Notes: generated by a model from the sequence alone, not told the origin. 64,000 bases of DNA from Paraniabella ginsengisoli (GCF_022513635.1 NZ_JAKWBL010000001.1:1674001-1738000); one strand, 5' to 3'; shown: positions 19,829-30,239, counted from the stretch's first letter. Translations and numbers: made by a program.

Positions 19829-22800
19829 TTAAAGTGTTACATTAAGGCTTAGATTATAAGTGCGAGGTGTGGGCTGACCAGGCGTATACTCGTTGTTGTT
19901 ATCATTTGGATTCCTGGTTCGAAATCCTCCAGATTCCGGATCGCCGTATTTCCAATGAGGTGCCCAAAAGGCAACATTTCTCACTGCAGCAGAAACACGC
20001 GCGCTTTGTATGCTAACCTTGTTTAAAAAAGTCTGAGGAATTGCATAAGACAATGAAATATTGTCCAACCGTATAAAAGATCTTTCAACGTAGTTAGTTC
20101 CAATATTTTTGGATCCAATACGTGCATAATCGTTTATAGGATTATCAGGCGTCCACCTTGGTTGGATATAATCTGTCGCTCTATCAGGAAAAACAGAATT
20201 GTTTGCGGCACGGTTAAATTGTTCTTCCTGCCCCCAATTAGAGTAAATAAAGATTGAAAGGCTCAGCCTTTTATAATCAAAATCATTCCTCCAGGTCCAG
20301 CGGAAACGTGGACTTTTATATCCCAAAAATACGCGGTCGGCATCTGTCATTGCGCCATCTCCGTTCTGATCTTTATATTTAAAATCACCGGGAGCGGAAT
20401 CTTCATATTTGCCAGCTTCATCTTCTTCTCCTACCTGCCAAACGCCCACACGTTCATAGTTCCAGAATTGATCTGGATCTCTTCCAATAAACCATCTATT
20501 CTTAATATCATCGGCTTCTTTTTGGCCAATCACATTTCCATTAGCATCTTTAACATCAATCATATCTCCATATAGCTTGACGATTTTGCGACGATTGATC
20601 ATAAAAATAAAACCAGAGTTCCAACCAAAATTTTCTTTTTGTATGATGTTGCCGTTCAAAGAAACTTCAAACCCTTTATTATTTAGCTGGCCCAGGTTGG
20701 CAGCCACACTATTAAATCCAATAATTTCAGGAAGCGCTCTGTCTACCAAAAGATCTAAAGTGGTTGCAGTATAAGCATCAATGCTACCGCTCAACCTTCT
20801 TTTAAACAATGAAAAGTCTAATCCAATATTGTAGGAAGATTTGCTTTCCCACATTAAAGCCGGGTTAGCCATACGGTTTACATAAAGTTGCGGGAAAAGA
20901 TAAACGTTTCCTTGCTCATCTATATAAGGGTGCAGGCCTGATGTCATATCTGACAAAGCTTCGTATTGACCAATATCCCTGTTACCATTTTTACCCCAGG
21001 AAAGCCTTAGTTTTCCATAGTCTAACCAATCCGAAGTTGGCTTCATGAATTTTTCTTCTGTAAAATCCCATGCAAATGCAATGGCAGGAAAAGTAGCTCT
21101 TGGATTTTGGGTGCCAAATGCTGAGTAACCATCCCTTCTAACCGAGGCTGTCAGCATATATTTATCTTTAAAAGAATAAAATAGCCTTGCCATTAATGCG
21201 TCACCGGTTCTGTAGGTATCATCGCTTTCGTTATAGGGGTTGGTGCCCGCCTGTATGCGGTGCCAGCTCAATATATCGGCACCATAATAATTGGACGTTG
21301 TAGACACGGTACGCCAAGACTGACCTTTTTCTGCATTTTGCAATAGTGTAACTTCAAAATTGTGGTCATCAAACCGTTTCTTCCATCTTAGTACATTATC
21401 AATTTGCCAGTTATAAGTTTTTTCATTTGTTCGTTCTGTACTGCCCCCATTTGCCGCCCACTGAGGATTTTTGGATGACTCATGGTTATAATAGTCGCGC
21501 CAGACAAAAGAAGGCGTAAAGTTCGATTGAAATTCAAAACCTAAAGGCAGTGTAATAATTCCATAAATACTTGAATTTAAAGTATTGTACATGTCTTTCC
21601 GGTCTCTGTATGAATTATCATGAAAAGGATTTACTGGTGTGGCATCACCTGTTGGAAGCCTTCTATACAAACTGCCTGTATCATCAAGATTATTGGACCC
21701 ATAAGGCGAAATTATCGCTGATTGTCCCCAGTCTGCCTGCAAAAAACCTTCATCTCTTACCGCGAAATTGGTATTGGCACCTACTTTTAAAAAGGAAGTT
21801 ACTTTCGATTCTAAATTTAATCTCGTCCTGAAATTTGTAAACCGATTTCCTACAACAATACCTTCTCTATCTACATAGTTTAATGAGAAATAATAATTGG
21901 AGTTTTCATTTTTGTTGGAAACACTGGCGGTATAATCTTGTTGAAATCCCTTTTGAAAAACAAGATCCTGCCAATTAGTAACGTTATTAGCTAAATAGTT
22001 ATCAATTTCAGGAACTTTTAGTTCAAGGCGGCTTAACCAGGTTCTGAGTAACTCGTTTTCTTCGGGTAGCGAAGTGACTGGAGTTTTTTGATCATAATTA
22101 TACCAGCCTAACTGATTTACGTTGGTAAGCTTACGAGGGTCTGTGAATATTTGAGGGTATTGTTCAAGATAAGCTTCCCCATTTTTTCCGGCTACATAAT
22201 CATATCGCCAATCCAAAAATTCTTCACCGGTCATAACCCGAGGCATCCCTGCTCTTTCAACCATCCCAATGTTTGCATTAAAAGTAATACGGGGCTTACC
22301 AGTCGCACCTTTTTTGTTGTAATAAGGATAACTCCATTAGCTGCTTTTGCACCATAAACTGCAGTGGCACTCGCATCTTTTAAAATGTCTACAGACTGGA
22401 TATCGTTAGGATTAATATCTGCAAAGGTCCCGTCAAAAATAACTCCATCAACTACATTTAAAGGGCTACTTCCAGCTTTCAGCGTACCAGCTCCTCTCAC
22501 CAGAATATCGGCATCACCTCTTGCCGTATTTGCCGGGTTGCTTTGCCCAATAATTATACCTGCTGCATTGCCTCTCAACAGATCTTGTACAGACCGCGGT
22601 GCTTCTTTTTCTAATTTTGTAGCTTGTACAGAAGCGACTGCCCCTGTTAAATCTTTTCGTCGAGCAGTACCATAACCAATTACTACTACTTCATTCAGGT
22701 CAGTAGCAGAAGTAGTCATAGTAATATTAACTGCATTTTTACCAGCTACAGGCACTTCCTGATCTGTGTATCCTGTATAGCTAAATACTATCACGGCATT

Positions 22801-23034
22801 AGCTGATACATCGGATAGTTTGTATGTGCCAGAACTATCTGTAGCAGTGCCATTACTTGTGCCTTTAACAATTACGCTTACGCCTATCAAAGGCTGCTGT
22901 TTGTCATCCGTGACTTTACCGGAAATACTGCTGCCATTTTGGGCAGATGCAAATAATGAAATCGAAAGGCAAAGAAAAAGGTTAATACACCAAACTGCCT
23001 TCCGGTACCATAATACTGGATTGTTTTTTCTCAT
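19829..23034 (-). CDS. SusC/RagA-family TonB-linked outer-membrane receptor (frameshifted)
   Basis: About 1068 residues when repaired. Signal peptide (LFLCLSISLFASAQ), carboxypeptidase-regulatory-like domain (SISGKVTDDKQQPLIGVSVIVKG shortened here: ISGKVTDDKQQPLIGV), a TonB box region (EVVVIGYGTARRKDLTG) and the plug domain (PRSVQDLLRGNAAGI, DASATAVYGAKAANGVI) are followed by the 22-strand barrel ending in YNLSLNVTL. The frame breaks in a T6 run (22310-22315, plus strand); one extra base joins ITTKK to GATGKPRITFNANIG. It imports oligosaccharides with SusD using TonB energy. No anti-sigma/FecR gene is adjacent. Confidence 0.94.
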
Positions 23035-23214
23035 ACTAAATGAACATTTTAATCGTTAAAAGCGGTTTAAAAAAGATGGTTTAAAAGATTTTTTATCGAG
23101 GGTAATGCTGATCAAATGACTTGTGAAAGCAATATCGTGTTACAATATGGGCTTATCAGCAATCAGAATTCTAAGGTAATTTATTTCGAATAAATAGACT
23201 TGGAAAAATACTAT

Positions 23215-23229
23215 TACAACGTTTGAAAT
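23215..23229. promoter_or_regulatory. Operator-like 15-mer, copy 2 (TACAACGTTTGAAAT)
   Basis: Exact copy of 17852-17866, 181 bases upstream of the susC start codon. Surrounding sequence is not otherwise conserved, which favours a protein-binding site over a duplicated segment. Confidence 0.5.
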
Positions 23230-23257
23230 TGAAGGCAGGCGGGTAGAATGCAAAAAA

Positions 23258-23280
23258 ACCGCTCCTTTTTAGGAGCGGTT
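23258..23280 (-). terminator. Intrinsic terminator (leftward)
   Basis: Stem AACCGCTCC / GGAGCGGTT with a short loop; on the minus strand it continues into a run of T bases. It lies about 200 bases downstream of the leftward sigma-factor gene and upstream of susC, insulating the two. Confidence 0.85.
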
Positions 23281-23289
23281 CAATTAGTC

Positions 23290-23379
23290 GTCATCTTGTG
23301 TAAACCGGTTGGGCTTCGGCAAGAATAATTCGGTAAGATTTAGCGAACTTCTTTTGTCCTATCGGAAACACAAGATGAC
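23290..23379. repeat. 90-base element with 12-bp inverted ends
   Basis: GTCATCTTGTGT (23290-23301) is perfectly mirrored by ACACAAGATGAC (23368-23379). The 66-base interior contains ACCGGTTGGGCTTCGGC. It lies between the sigma-factor stop and the leftward terminator, so it is probably transcribed. No coding capacity seen. Confidence 0.6.
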
Positions 23380-23477
23380 AGTATCTTAAAGATAAATTGT
23401 AATCGTGTGATGTACTTTTTACTAAAACGAATTTATTATAAAAATGTTGTAGGAATATAAGTTTCTAAGAAGTTAAA

Positions 23478-24047
23478 TTATTTACCTGTCATTAACTTTC
23501 TTAAATTCATTAGGCCATACCTCATGCGCCCAAGCGCAGTATTAATACTACAGCCGGTCATGTCGGCTATTTCCTTAAATGAGAGATTGGCAAAATGTCT
23601 GAGAATGATTACTTCTCTTTGTTCCTCGGGTAATTTTTCGAGAAGATCTTTTGCTTTGCCAACGCTTTGCACATTAATTATTTTGTCTTCAGCATTTTGC
23701 TCTGTACAGTTAATGGTATCAAGTACTTCATTATCTGTACTGCTTTTAGCAAAAGGAAAGCGTTTCAGCTTCCTGAAATAATCTACGCAAAGATTATGGG
23801 CAATACGCATCGCCCAAGGTAAAAACTTACCTTCTTCTTTATATTTCCCGCTTTTAAGGGTTTCAATTATTTTAATAAATACATCCTGCGAAATATCTTC
23901 CGCGTGGTATTTATCCTTAACAATGAAAAGGATGGTATTAAAAAGCTTATCCTTATATCTTTCAAGTAATGAATCGAGTGCCGATTCGTTACCACTTGTA
24001 AACAAGTGTATAAGCTCATTGTCGCTCTTTTTTATATCTGTTATCAT
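23478..24047 (-). CDS. ECF RNA polymerase sigma factor
   Basis: 189 residues. Region 2 (KDKYHAEDISQDVFIKIIETL, then LPWAMRIAHNLCVDYFRK) and region 4 (LEKLPEEQREVIILRHFANLS and the helix-turn-helix FKEIADMTGCSINTALGRM) are clear. It is a stand-alone leftward gene with no anti-sigma partner next to it. Its position directly upstream of susC would fit a regulator of that locus, but the terminator and long spacer between them, and the separate operator-like site, argue against simple co-transcription. Confidence 0.92.
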   Translation of the reverse strand: MITDIKKSDNELIHLFTSGNESALDSLLERYKDKLFNTILFIVKDKYHAEDISQDVFIKIIETLKSGKYKEEGKFLPWAMRIAHNLCVDYFRKLKRFPFAKSSTDNEVLDTINCTEQNAEDKIINVQSVGKAKDLLEKLPEEQREVIILRHFANLSFKEIADMTGCSINTALGRMRYGLMNLRKLMTGK

Positions 24048-24401
24048 TACTATTTGAAATTAAATAAACCAGTATTCCTATACCTCACATAAAACCATAT
24101 TATCCATATTCCACTGGTCCATGCAAATCACCCAAAAAATTGCCCAAAAGTGTTAAAAATTTTGTTAAAATTACTATTCATGCAATTTAAATGACTGATA
24201 GTCAATATTAAGATTTATGTATGCCAACAAAGTATTCCACTATTAGGTGTTTCAAAAAATATATAAAAAAATTGTTCTTTTTTAGTGTGAATATGATCTT
24301 GAACCAAAAGAAAGCTTTGATTCAATTTTGCGCTCATCTTTATGTAATTTCGGCTGCACAATTTAATGCCGCTATAATGGCATCATAAGCAAAATCATAT
24401 A
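24048..24401. other. Intergenic region between sigma gene and uvrA
   Basis: About 350 AT-rich bases between divergent genes, presumably holding both promoters. I see no gene, strong hairpin or clear -33/-7 pair. Confidence 0.5.
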
Positions 24402-27232
24402 ATGGCCGCACAGAAAAATTCGAACGGAGAAATACAGGTAAAAGGGGCGCGTGTTCATAATCTTAAAAATGTCAGCGTAAGCTTTCCGCGAAATAAATTT
24501 ATAGTAGTTACAGGTGTATCCGGATCAGGGAAATCATCCCTCACAATTGATACCTTGTATGCCGAAGGACAAAGGCGTTATGCAGAAAGTTTAAGTGCTT
24601 ACGCAAGACAATTCCTCAACCGCATGAACAAGCCTGACGTGGATTACATCAAAGGTTTATGCCCAGCCATAGCAATCGAGCAAAAAGTAATTACACGTAC
24701 GCCACGCAGTACTGTTGGCACCATGACGGAAATTTATGATTACCTCCGCCTATTGTTTGCAAGAACTGGGGCAACTATATCTCCCGTCTCAGGAAAAGAA
24801 GTTAAAAAAGATGATGTTGCCGATGTTATTGAAGCCATGAAGCAATTGCAGGAAGGCGATAAAGTTTTCATCCTTGTGAAGTTTAAACAACATCGCAATC
24901 GTGACATAAAAGAGGAATTGAATATATTGCTGCAAAAAGGTTTTACAAGAGTGGCGCCTCCGCCCGCTAAGGGAGCGGCTTTGGAGCCTCAACGTATTGA
25001 AGATTTGCTTGAATTGGAAGATGAAGAATTGGGTAAATTATTTGGTCGTAAATCAACAAAGAAAAATAGCGATGCTTATATTTTGATTGACAGAATTGTT
25101 ATCAAAGAATTTGATGAAGATGATATGCATCGTCTTGGAGATTCGATAGGTACAGCATTTTACGAGGGTGAAGGTGAAGTTCATCTATATATTATTCCTC
25201 TCCCTCCGGGGAGGCCAGGTGGGGGCTTTTTAATAATCGGTTTGAGTTGGATGGCATTGTGTTTGAAGAACCTCAGCCCAATCTTTTCTCATTTAATAAT
25301 CCGTTGGGGGCATGCCCTACATGTGAAGGCTTTAGTTTGGTACTTGGCATTGATGCAGATTTGGTGATACCTGATAAAAGATTGAGCGTACACGAAGGCG
25401 CTGTAGCGCCATGGAAAGGAGAGAAGTTAGGTAAGTGGAAAGATCATTTTGTGCGAGCTGCCTCCAAAGAAGGGTTTCCTGTTCATAAACCAATAGCTGA
25501 CTTAACAAAAGAGCAGTACAATTATTTATGGAAAACGAGCGGCGGCATTAATGATTTTTTTAAAGAGGTTGAACAGAATCTTTATAAAGTTCAATATCGT
25601 GTATTGTTGAGCCGCTATCGGGGAAGAACAACTTGTCCTGATTGCAACGGTTATCGGTTAAGACAGGAAGCTTTATATATTCAAGTGGGCGGTAAAAACA
25701 TTGGAGAACTTTGTGAAATGCCAGCACGCGATTTAAAAATATGGTTTAATAAACTTAAACTCTCTGAACATAAAAAAGAAATTGCAAAGCGCATCTTAAT
25801 CGAAATAAATAATAGATTAGATACATTATTAAAAGTGGGCCTTGGATATTTAACCTTGAACCGTGTGGCTAATACTTTAAGTGGTGGCGAAAGCCAGCGT
25901 ATACAACTTACACGAAGCCTGGGCAGCAACCTTACTAACTCGTTGTATATATTGGACGAGCCTTCAATTGGCCTCCACTCACGCGATACAAGCAATCTTA
26001 TTAAAGTATTAAAAGAATTAAGAGATCTGAATAACACGGTGGTTGTGGTGGAACATGATGAAATGGTAATGCAGCATGCCGATCATATTATTGATATGGG
26101 ACCCTTGGCTTCTCACCTTGGTGGCGAAGTGGTGGCCGAAGGGGATTTTAAAACATTGATCAAAAATCCGGAAAGTTTAACAGGTAAATATTTGAGTGGT
26201 GAATTTTCGATCGCTCCTCCAAAAACGGTGAGAAAGTGGAACCGATCTATTAAGGTAGAAGGTGCGAGGCATAATAATCTTAAAAATATCAATGTTGAAT
26301 TCCCGTTAAATGTTTTATGTGTAGTAAGCGGCGTAAGTGGAAGTGGTAAAACGACATTGGTTAAACAGATTTTGTATCCTGCTTTGCAGAAAATAAAAGG
26401 TGAATTTAGTGGCGATAAAGTAGGTTTTCATAAAGCAATAACCGGCGATGTTGAAAGTGTACAGCAAATCGAAATGGTCGATCAAAACCCGATAGGCAAA
26501 TCATCACGTAGTAATCCGGTAACTTATATAAAAGCGTATGACGAAATACGTGACTTGTTTGCAAAGCAACCTTTAAGCAAAATGCGTGGTTTTCAACCCA
26601 AACATTTTTCATTTAATGTAGATGGAGGCCGTTGCGATACATGCAAAGGAGAAGGTGAACAGGTTGTTGAAATGCAGTTTCTGGCCGACGTGCACCTAAT
26701 TTGTGAAAGCTGCGGCGGTAAACGTTTTAAAGAAGAAATACTGGAAGTAAAGTATAAGGATAAAAGTATTTATGATGTGTTGGACATGAGTGTTGATGAA
26801 GCTATCGATTTTTTTGCGGACGAAAGAAAGCTATCCGGAGCTATACAACCTTTGTCTGACGTGGGTTTGGGTTATGTGAAGTTGGGACAATCGTCTGACA
26901 CATTATCAGGTGGCGAAGCACAGCGTGTAAAGCTGGCTTCATTTTTAGGTAAAGGTAGAAGTACTAATAAAGTGCTGTTCATTTTTGATGAACCCACAAC
27001 TGGCCTTCATTTTCATGATATAAAAAAATTATTGGCTTCATTCAATGCATTGATTGAACAAGGACATTCTATTTTAGTGATTGAACATAATATGGATGTT
27101 ATTAAAAGCGCTGACTGGCTGATCGAGTTGGGCCCGGATGCGGGCGATGGAGGAGGAGAGCTGGTGTTTGCGGGAAAGCCTGTTGATATTAAGAAGGTGA
27201 AAGAAAGTTATACAGGTAAGTTTATGAGTTGA
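24402..27232 (+). CDS. uvrA: Excinuclease ABC subunit A (frameshifted, with repeat insertion)
   Basis: DNA-damage recognition ATPase of nucleotide excision repair. Two ABC modules: Walker A GVSGSGKSSL near the N-terminus and GVSGSGKTTLV in the second half; signature motifs LSGGESQRIQL and LSGGEAQRVKL; zinc-finger pairs CPTC/CPDC and CDTC/CESC. About 943 residues. The frame changes within a G5 run at 25221-25225; adding one G gives GLFNNRFELDGIVFEEP and joins the halves. At the same place about 34 bases (25197-25230) encode a proline/glycine-rich stretch PLPPGRPGG that family members lack and that resembles an intergenic repeat. Expressed from its own promoter; no uvrB or uvrC is nearby. Confidence 0.95.
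25197..25230. repeat. GC-rich palindromic repeat inserted in uvrA
   Basis: CCTCTCCCTCCGGGGAGG then CCAGGTGGGGGCTTTTT looks like the CTCTCC..GGAGAGG..GTGGGGCTTTT type of intergenic repeat that is common in Bacteroidota genomes. It is far more GC-rich than the surrounding gene and reads through in frame once one G is restored. Confidence 0.5.
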
Positions 27233-27702
27233 TAAAGAAAGTTGACAAGTTGAAAGGTTGATAAGTTAACAAGGAAAGCGACGTAAATCGTACATTGTAT
27301 ATTTCCTATTAATTTCTGGTCTTTTAATATTTAATGCAAACCAAATATTGATGTTTATAAGGACGATTTTATATTACCCCTTTCAAATAACAGGATATTT
27401 GTTAGAATGTAGCGAGAAATTTTTTATAATATTTATGCTAAAGTTTATATTGATTTGCTACTATTCAAAAGTGGAAGTAAGTTATTCTACAACAAGTATA
27501 AAGTATATCGAGTTATTAAAAGGAAATAGGAAAAAAATGAAAGTGAATACACCTGAGAGGCTTTATATTTATACTATTATCTATCGAAAAAAAATATAAT
27601 AATAAGCGTATAATTCTCAAAATTCATTAACATAGATGCAATGGATATGAAAAATAAGATTATGGAATATAAAAATTACAGTATTTTTAAACCTCTATAA
27701 TT
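27233..27702. other. AT-rich intergenic region
   Basis: About 470 bases. The first 40 contain tandem GTTGA(T/C)AAG-type words (GTTGACAAGTTG, GGTTGATAAGTTAAC), and CGTACATTGTATAT at about 27288 also occurs near 53530. The rest is strongly AT-rich. An 83-codon ORF (27348-27599) has no recognisable features and I do not call it. Confidence 0.5.
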
Positions 27703-28172
27703 ATGAAAAATACATTTTTATTTTCGATTTTATTGTCAATATGTTTTTTGTCTTGTAAAAAGATGAATCTTCAAATTCAACTCAAAGCATAATTGGTACG
27801 TGGAGATTCATTTCAGAAACAAATGTCGGTGGTTACGATGGCAACGCTGATTTTTATAATATTAAGGGCAGTAGTTATGAAAACATCATCTTTGATCATG
27901 ATGGAACGGCTCACCCTTCTATACAAGGTCAAAGTGGATTGCAATATAAATATGAATTGAATGAAGGAGATAAGTCTTTACTTTTTCAATTTGTTAGGAC
28001 TGATGATGCTTTTATGGCATCACAACCCTGCCTAAGCAACACTGGATGTTTACGTCGTACCTTTATAAAACAACTTACATCTAAAACTCTAATTCTGGAA
28101 AATACTTTTCATCAAAAGATAAATGGAGTAGACAAGTCATTAAAAATTGTTGATAGTTTTGCTAGGCGATAA
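27703..28172 (+). CDS. Lipocalin-like lipoprotein (frameshifted)
   Basis: ATG at 27703 begins a lipoprotein signal peptide ending in ICFLSC (C19). Seven bases later an A5 run (27757-27761) lacks one base; adding it gives KKDESSNSTQSIIGTWRFIS and an open frame to 28172, about 156 residues. IIGTWRFIS is the start motif of the lipocalin-like domain family common in Bacteroidota lipoproteins, followed by beta-strands (YENIIFDHDGTA, YKYELNEGDKSLLF, SKTLILENTFH). Ligand and role are unknown. Stand-alone gene. Confidence 0.75.
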
Positions 28173-28296
28173 CTTCGACCAATAACTATGACTTCTTTTT
28201 TGCCAATAGAATAAGAATGCACTAAAAAAAATTAATGTCTATTTCTAGGGGAAATCCCTTGCCTATAGGCGAAGACTTTAGTTTGATATATTTGAG

Positions 28297-28624
28297 ATGC
28301 AGAATTATCAGAAGACAGTGTATACGACATGTGATTGCAAATATCCTATGGTTTGGATAACAAAGTATCGTAAAAAAATAATGTTAGGATTTATAGCGGA
28401 TTGAGTTCGGGAATTATGTCGACCCAGTCTCCGGGTTATTGATGGTCACTCACAAAAGGTTCGTGAAGACACGAACCTTGACGAAGAATATGTAGGTTGA
28501 TATATGTACAAAAGTACAAGCGAGCGTGGCAAGACAGATCAGTAATGTTTATCTGTTGAAAAACAAAAAGTCGCGGTTCAGACAAAATTACCTGTTCAAT
28601 TTTCGGTTGTTTCGAAAGGCGTAG
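28297..28624 (+). pseudogene. Degenerate IS200/IS605-type TnpA remnant
   Basis: Translation from 28297 gives TCDCKYPMVWITKYRKKIM, which matches the conserved CKYHxVWITKYRKKV start of IS200/IS605 Y1 transposases, then an in-frame stop and RELCR/VIDGHS, which fit the next TnpA blocks (RELIRQ, IKGHVS). After that the frame is lost; the region near 28500-28600 gives YLLKNKKSRF, loosely like the YLKGKSSR block. The HUH motif and catalytic tyrosine are not recoverable, so it is a dead fragment. Confidence 0.65.
28456..28479. repeat. Perfect 10-bp hairpin inside the TnpA remnant
   Basis: AAGGTTCGTG / CACGAACCTT with an AAGA loop. It interrupts the TnpA similarity and nearly repeats the hairpin at 461-481, with a different loop. 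Confidence 0.7.
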
Positions 28625-28645
28625 ATGCAATATTTTTGCTTTATG

Positions 28646-29694
28646 ATGCTTACAGAAGATATAATGTATAATGCCTTGCTCGAAAAAGATACTTCATTTG
28701 AAGGACAATTTTTTGTAGCGGTAAAAACAACAGGCATTTTTTGCAGGCCTTCGTGCACGGCAAGAAAACCTAAGAAAGAAAATGTAGAATTTTTCGACAC
28801 TTCCAAAGAATGCATGATGAATGGTTACAGACCTTGCCTGGTATGTAAACCTTTGGAAAACTTACTGGAACTGCCGCCACAGATAAAAGATGTTTTACAA
28901 CAACTTTCAGATAATCCATTTGAAAAAATAAAAGATGAAGATTTAAAAGCAAAAGGCATTGAGCCTAGCCGACTAAGGCGATGGTTTTTAAAACAGCATG
29001 GCATTACTTTTCAGGCTTATCAAAGAATGCTAAGATTAAATACTGCTGCGAAACAAATACAGAATGGTGAAAGTGTTACCAGCAGCGCTTTTGGTGCAGG
29101 GTTTGATTCTTTAAGTGGCTTTGCACATTCGTTTAAAAATACATTTGGCGTTTCTCCAAAAAATGGAAAAGATCATAAAATTGTAAATCTAAAACAATTT
29201 AATACGGCAATTGGGATGATGATAGCTTGTGCTGTTGATGAAGGTATTTGCCTTTTAGAATTTACGGAAAGAAAAAACCTTCATGAAGAAATGGAAGCTT
29301 TAGCCACAAACCTGAAAGCTACAATTATTCAGAGCGATAATAAACACTTTGATCAATTGGAGAAGGAGCTAAAAGAATATTTTGCAGGTACCAGAAAAAT
29401 ATTTGAAGTGCCATTGGTTACAACAGGTACCGCTTTTCAAAATGAAGTATGGAGTGCTTTGCGCGATATTCCTTATGCTGAAACAAGATCGTATAAACAG
29501 CAGGCGTTGGCTTTAAATAAACCGAACAGTGTTCGTGCTGTTGCCAATGCCAATGGCATGAACCGTATTGCGATCATTATTCCTTGCCATCGTGTAATTG
29601 GAACGGGCGGCACACTTACAGGATATGCGGGCGGATTATGGAGAAAAAATATTTACTGGAACTTGAACAGAAAGCGATCAATGGAGCCATTTAA
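28646..29694 (+). CDS. ada: Ada-type DNA methyltransferase/regulator (frameshifted at 3' end)
   Basis: About 350 residues. N-terminal Ada zinc domain with the four cysteines in FCRPSC and YRPCLVC (accepts methyl from phosphotriesters), an AraC-type DNA-binding domain (ITFQAYQRMLRLNTAAKQI), and the O6-methylguanine methyltransferase domain with active site IPCHRVIG. It repairs alkylated DNA and activates its own regulon. I start at ATG 28646 (MLTEDIMYNALLEKD) by family alignment. The uncorrected ORF runs on into alkB, but adding one A to the A6 run at 29644-29649 gives the usual Ada C-terminus (RKKYLLELEQKAINGAI) and a stop at 29692-29694. Confidence 0.9.
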
Positions 29695-30220
29695 TGTATT
29701 GCCATACGATGGCGAAGCGATTTATTATGGAAGAATTTTGTCTCAACAAGATGCCAGTAATTATTATGAAATATTGTTGAATACGATCGAATGGAAAAAT
29801 GATGAAGCTATCATTTTCGGAAAGAAAATTATTACCAAGAGAAAAGTGGCGTGGTATGCTGAAAAAGTATTTGAATACAAATATTCTGGCATTACTAAAA
29901 CCGCATTGTTGTGGACACCCGAATTATTGGAATTAAAAAATATTGCCGAACAACACACAAGAGAAACCTACAATTCTTGTCTCCTTAATTTATATCATGA
30001 CGGCACTGAAGGCATGGCATGGCACAGCGACGCAGAAAAGGATTTGAAAAAACATGGAGCTATTGGCTCTTTAAGCTTAGGTGCCGAGCGCAAATTTTCC
30101 TTTAAACATAAACATACAAAAGAAGTAGCATCAACTGTTTTGGAGCATGGAAGTTTGTTAGTAATGAAAGGAACTTGCCAGGAAAATTGGCTGCATCGTT
30201 TGCCCAACAAAAAAGGTTGA
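29681..30220 (+). CDS. alkB: AlkB-type 2-oxoglutarate/Fe(II) DNA dealkylase
   Basis: About 179 residues beginning MEPFNVLPYDGEAIYYG. The Fe(II)-binding HxD (WHSDAEKDL), the distal His in LEHGSLLVMKGTCQENWLH and RKFSFKH are typical of AlkB, which oxidatively removes methyl groups from 1-methyladenine and 3-methylcytosine. Its ATG at 29681 overlaps the repaired end of ada by 14 bases, so the two are translationally coupled parts of the adaptive response. The apparent Ada-AlkB fusion protein is an artefact of the frameshift. Confidence 0.9.
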   Translation: MEPFNVLPYDGEAIYYGRILSQQDASNYYEILLNTIEWKNDEAIIFGKKIITKRKVAWYAEKVFEYKYSGITKTALLWTPELLELKNIAEQHTRETYNSCLLNLYHDGTEGMAWHSDAEKDLKKHGAIGSLSLGAERKFSFKHKHTKEVASTVLEHGSLLVMKGTCQENWLHRLPNKKG

Positions 30221-30239
30221 CGCGCCGCGCATCAACCTT
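30213..30239 (-). terminator. Hairpin between alkB and the mscS-type gene
   Basis: Stem AAGGTTGA / TCAACCTT, overlapping the alkB stop codon. On the minus strand it is followed by TTTTTT, so it probably ends the leftward channel gene; it may also stop the rightward transcript. Confidence 0.7.

Noticed and set aside
27348..27599. 83-codon ORF between uvrA and the lipocalin-like gene
   Set aside because: AT-rich, no signal, domain or neighbour relationship; composition matches the non-coding surroundings.
28625..30220. Natural Ada-AlkB fusion protein
   Set aside because: One added A at 29644-29649 gives separate, overlapping ada and alkB genes with family-typical ends, and many other genes here have the same type of error.
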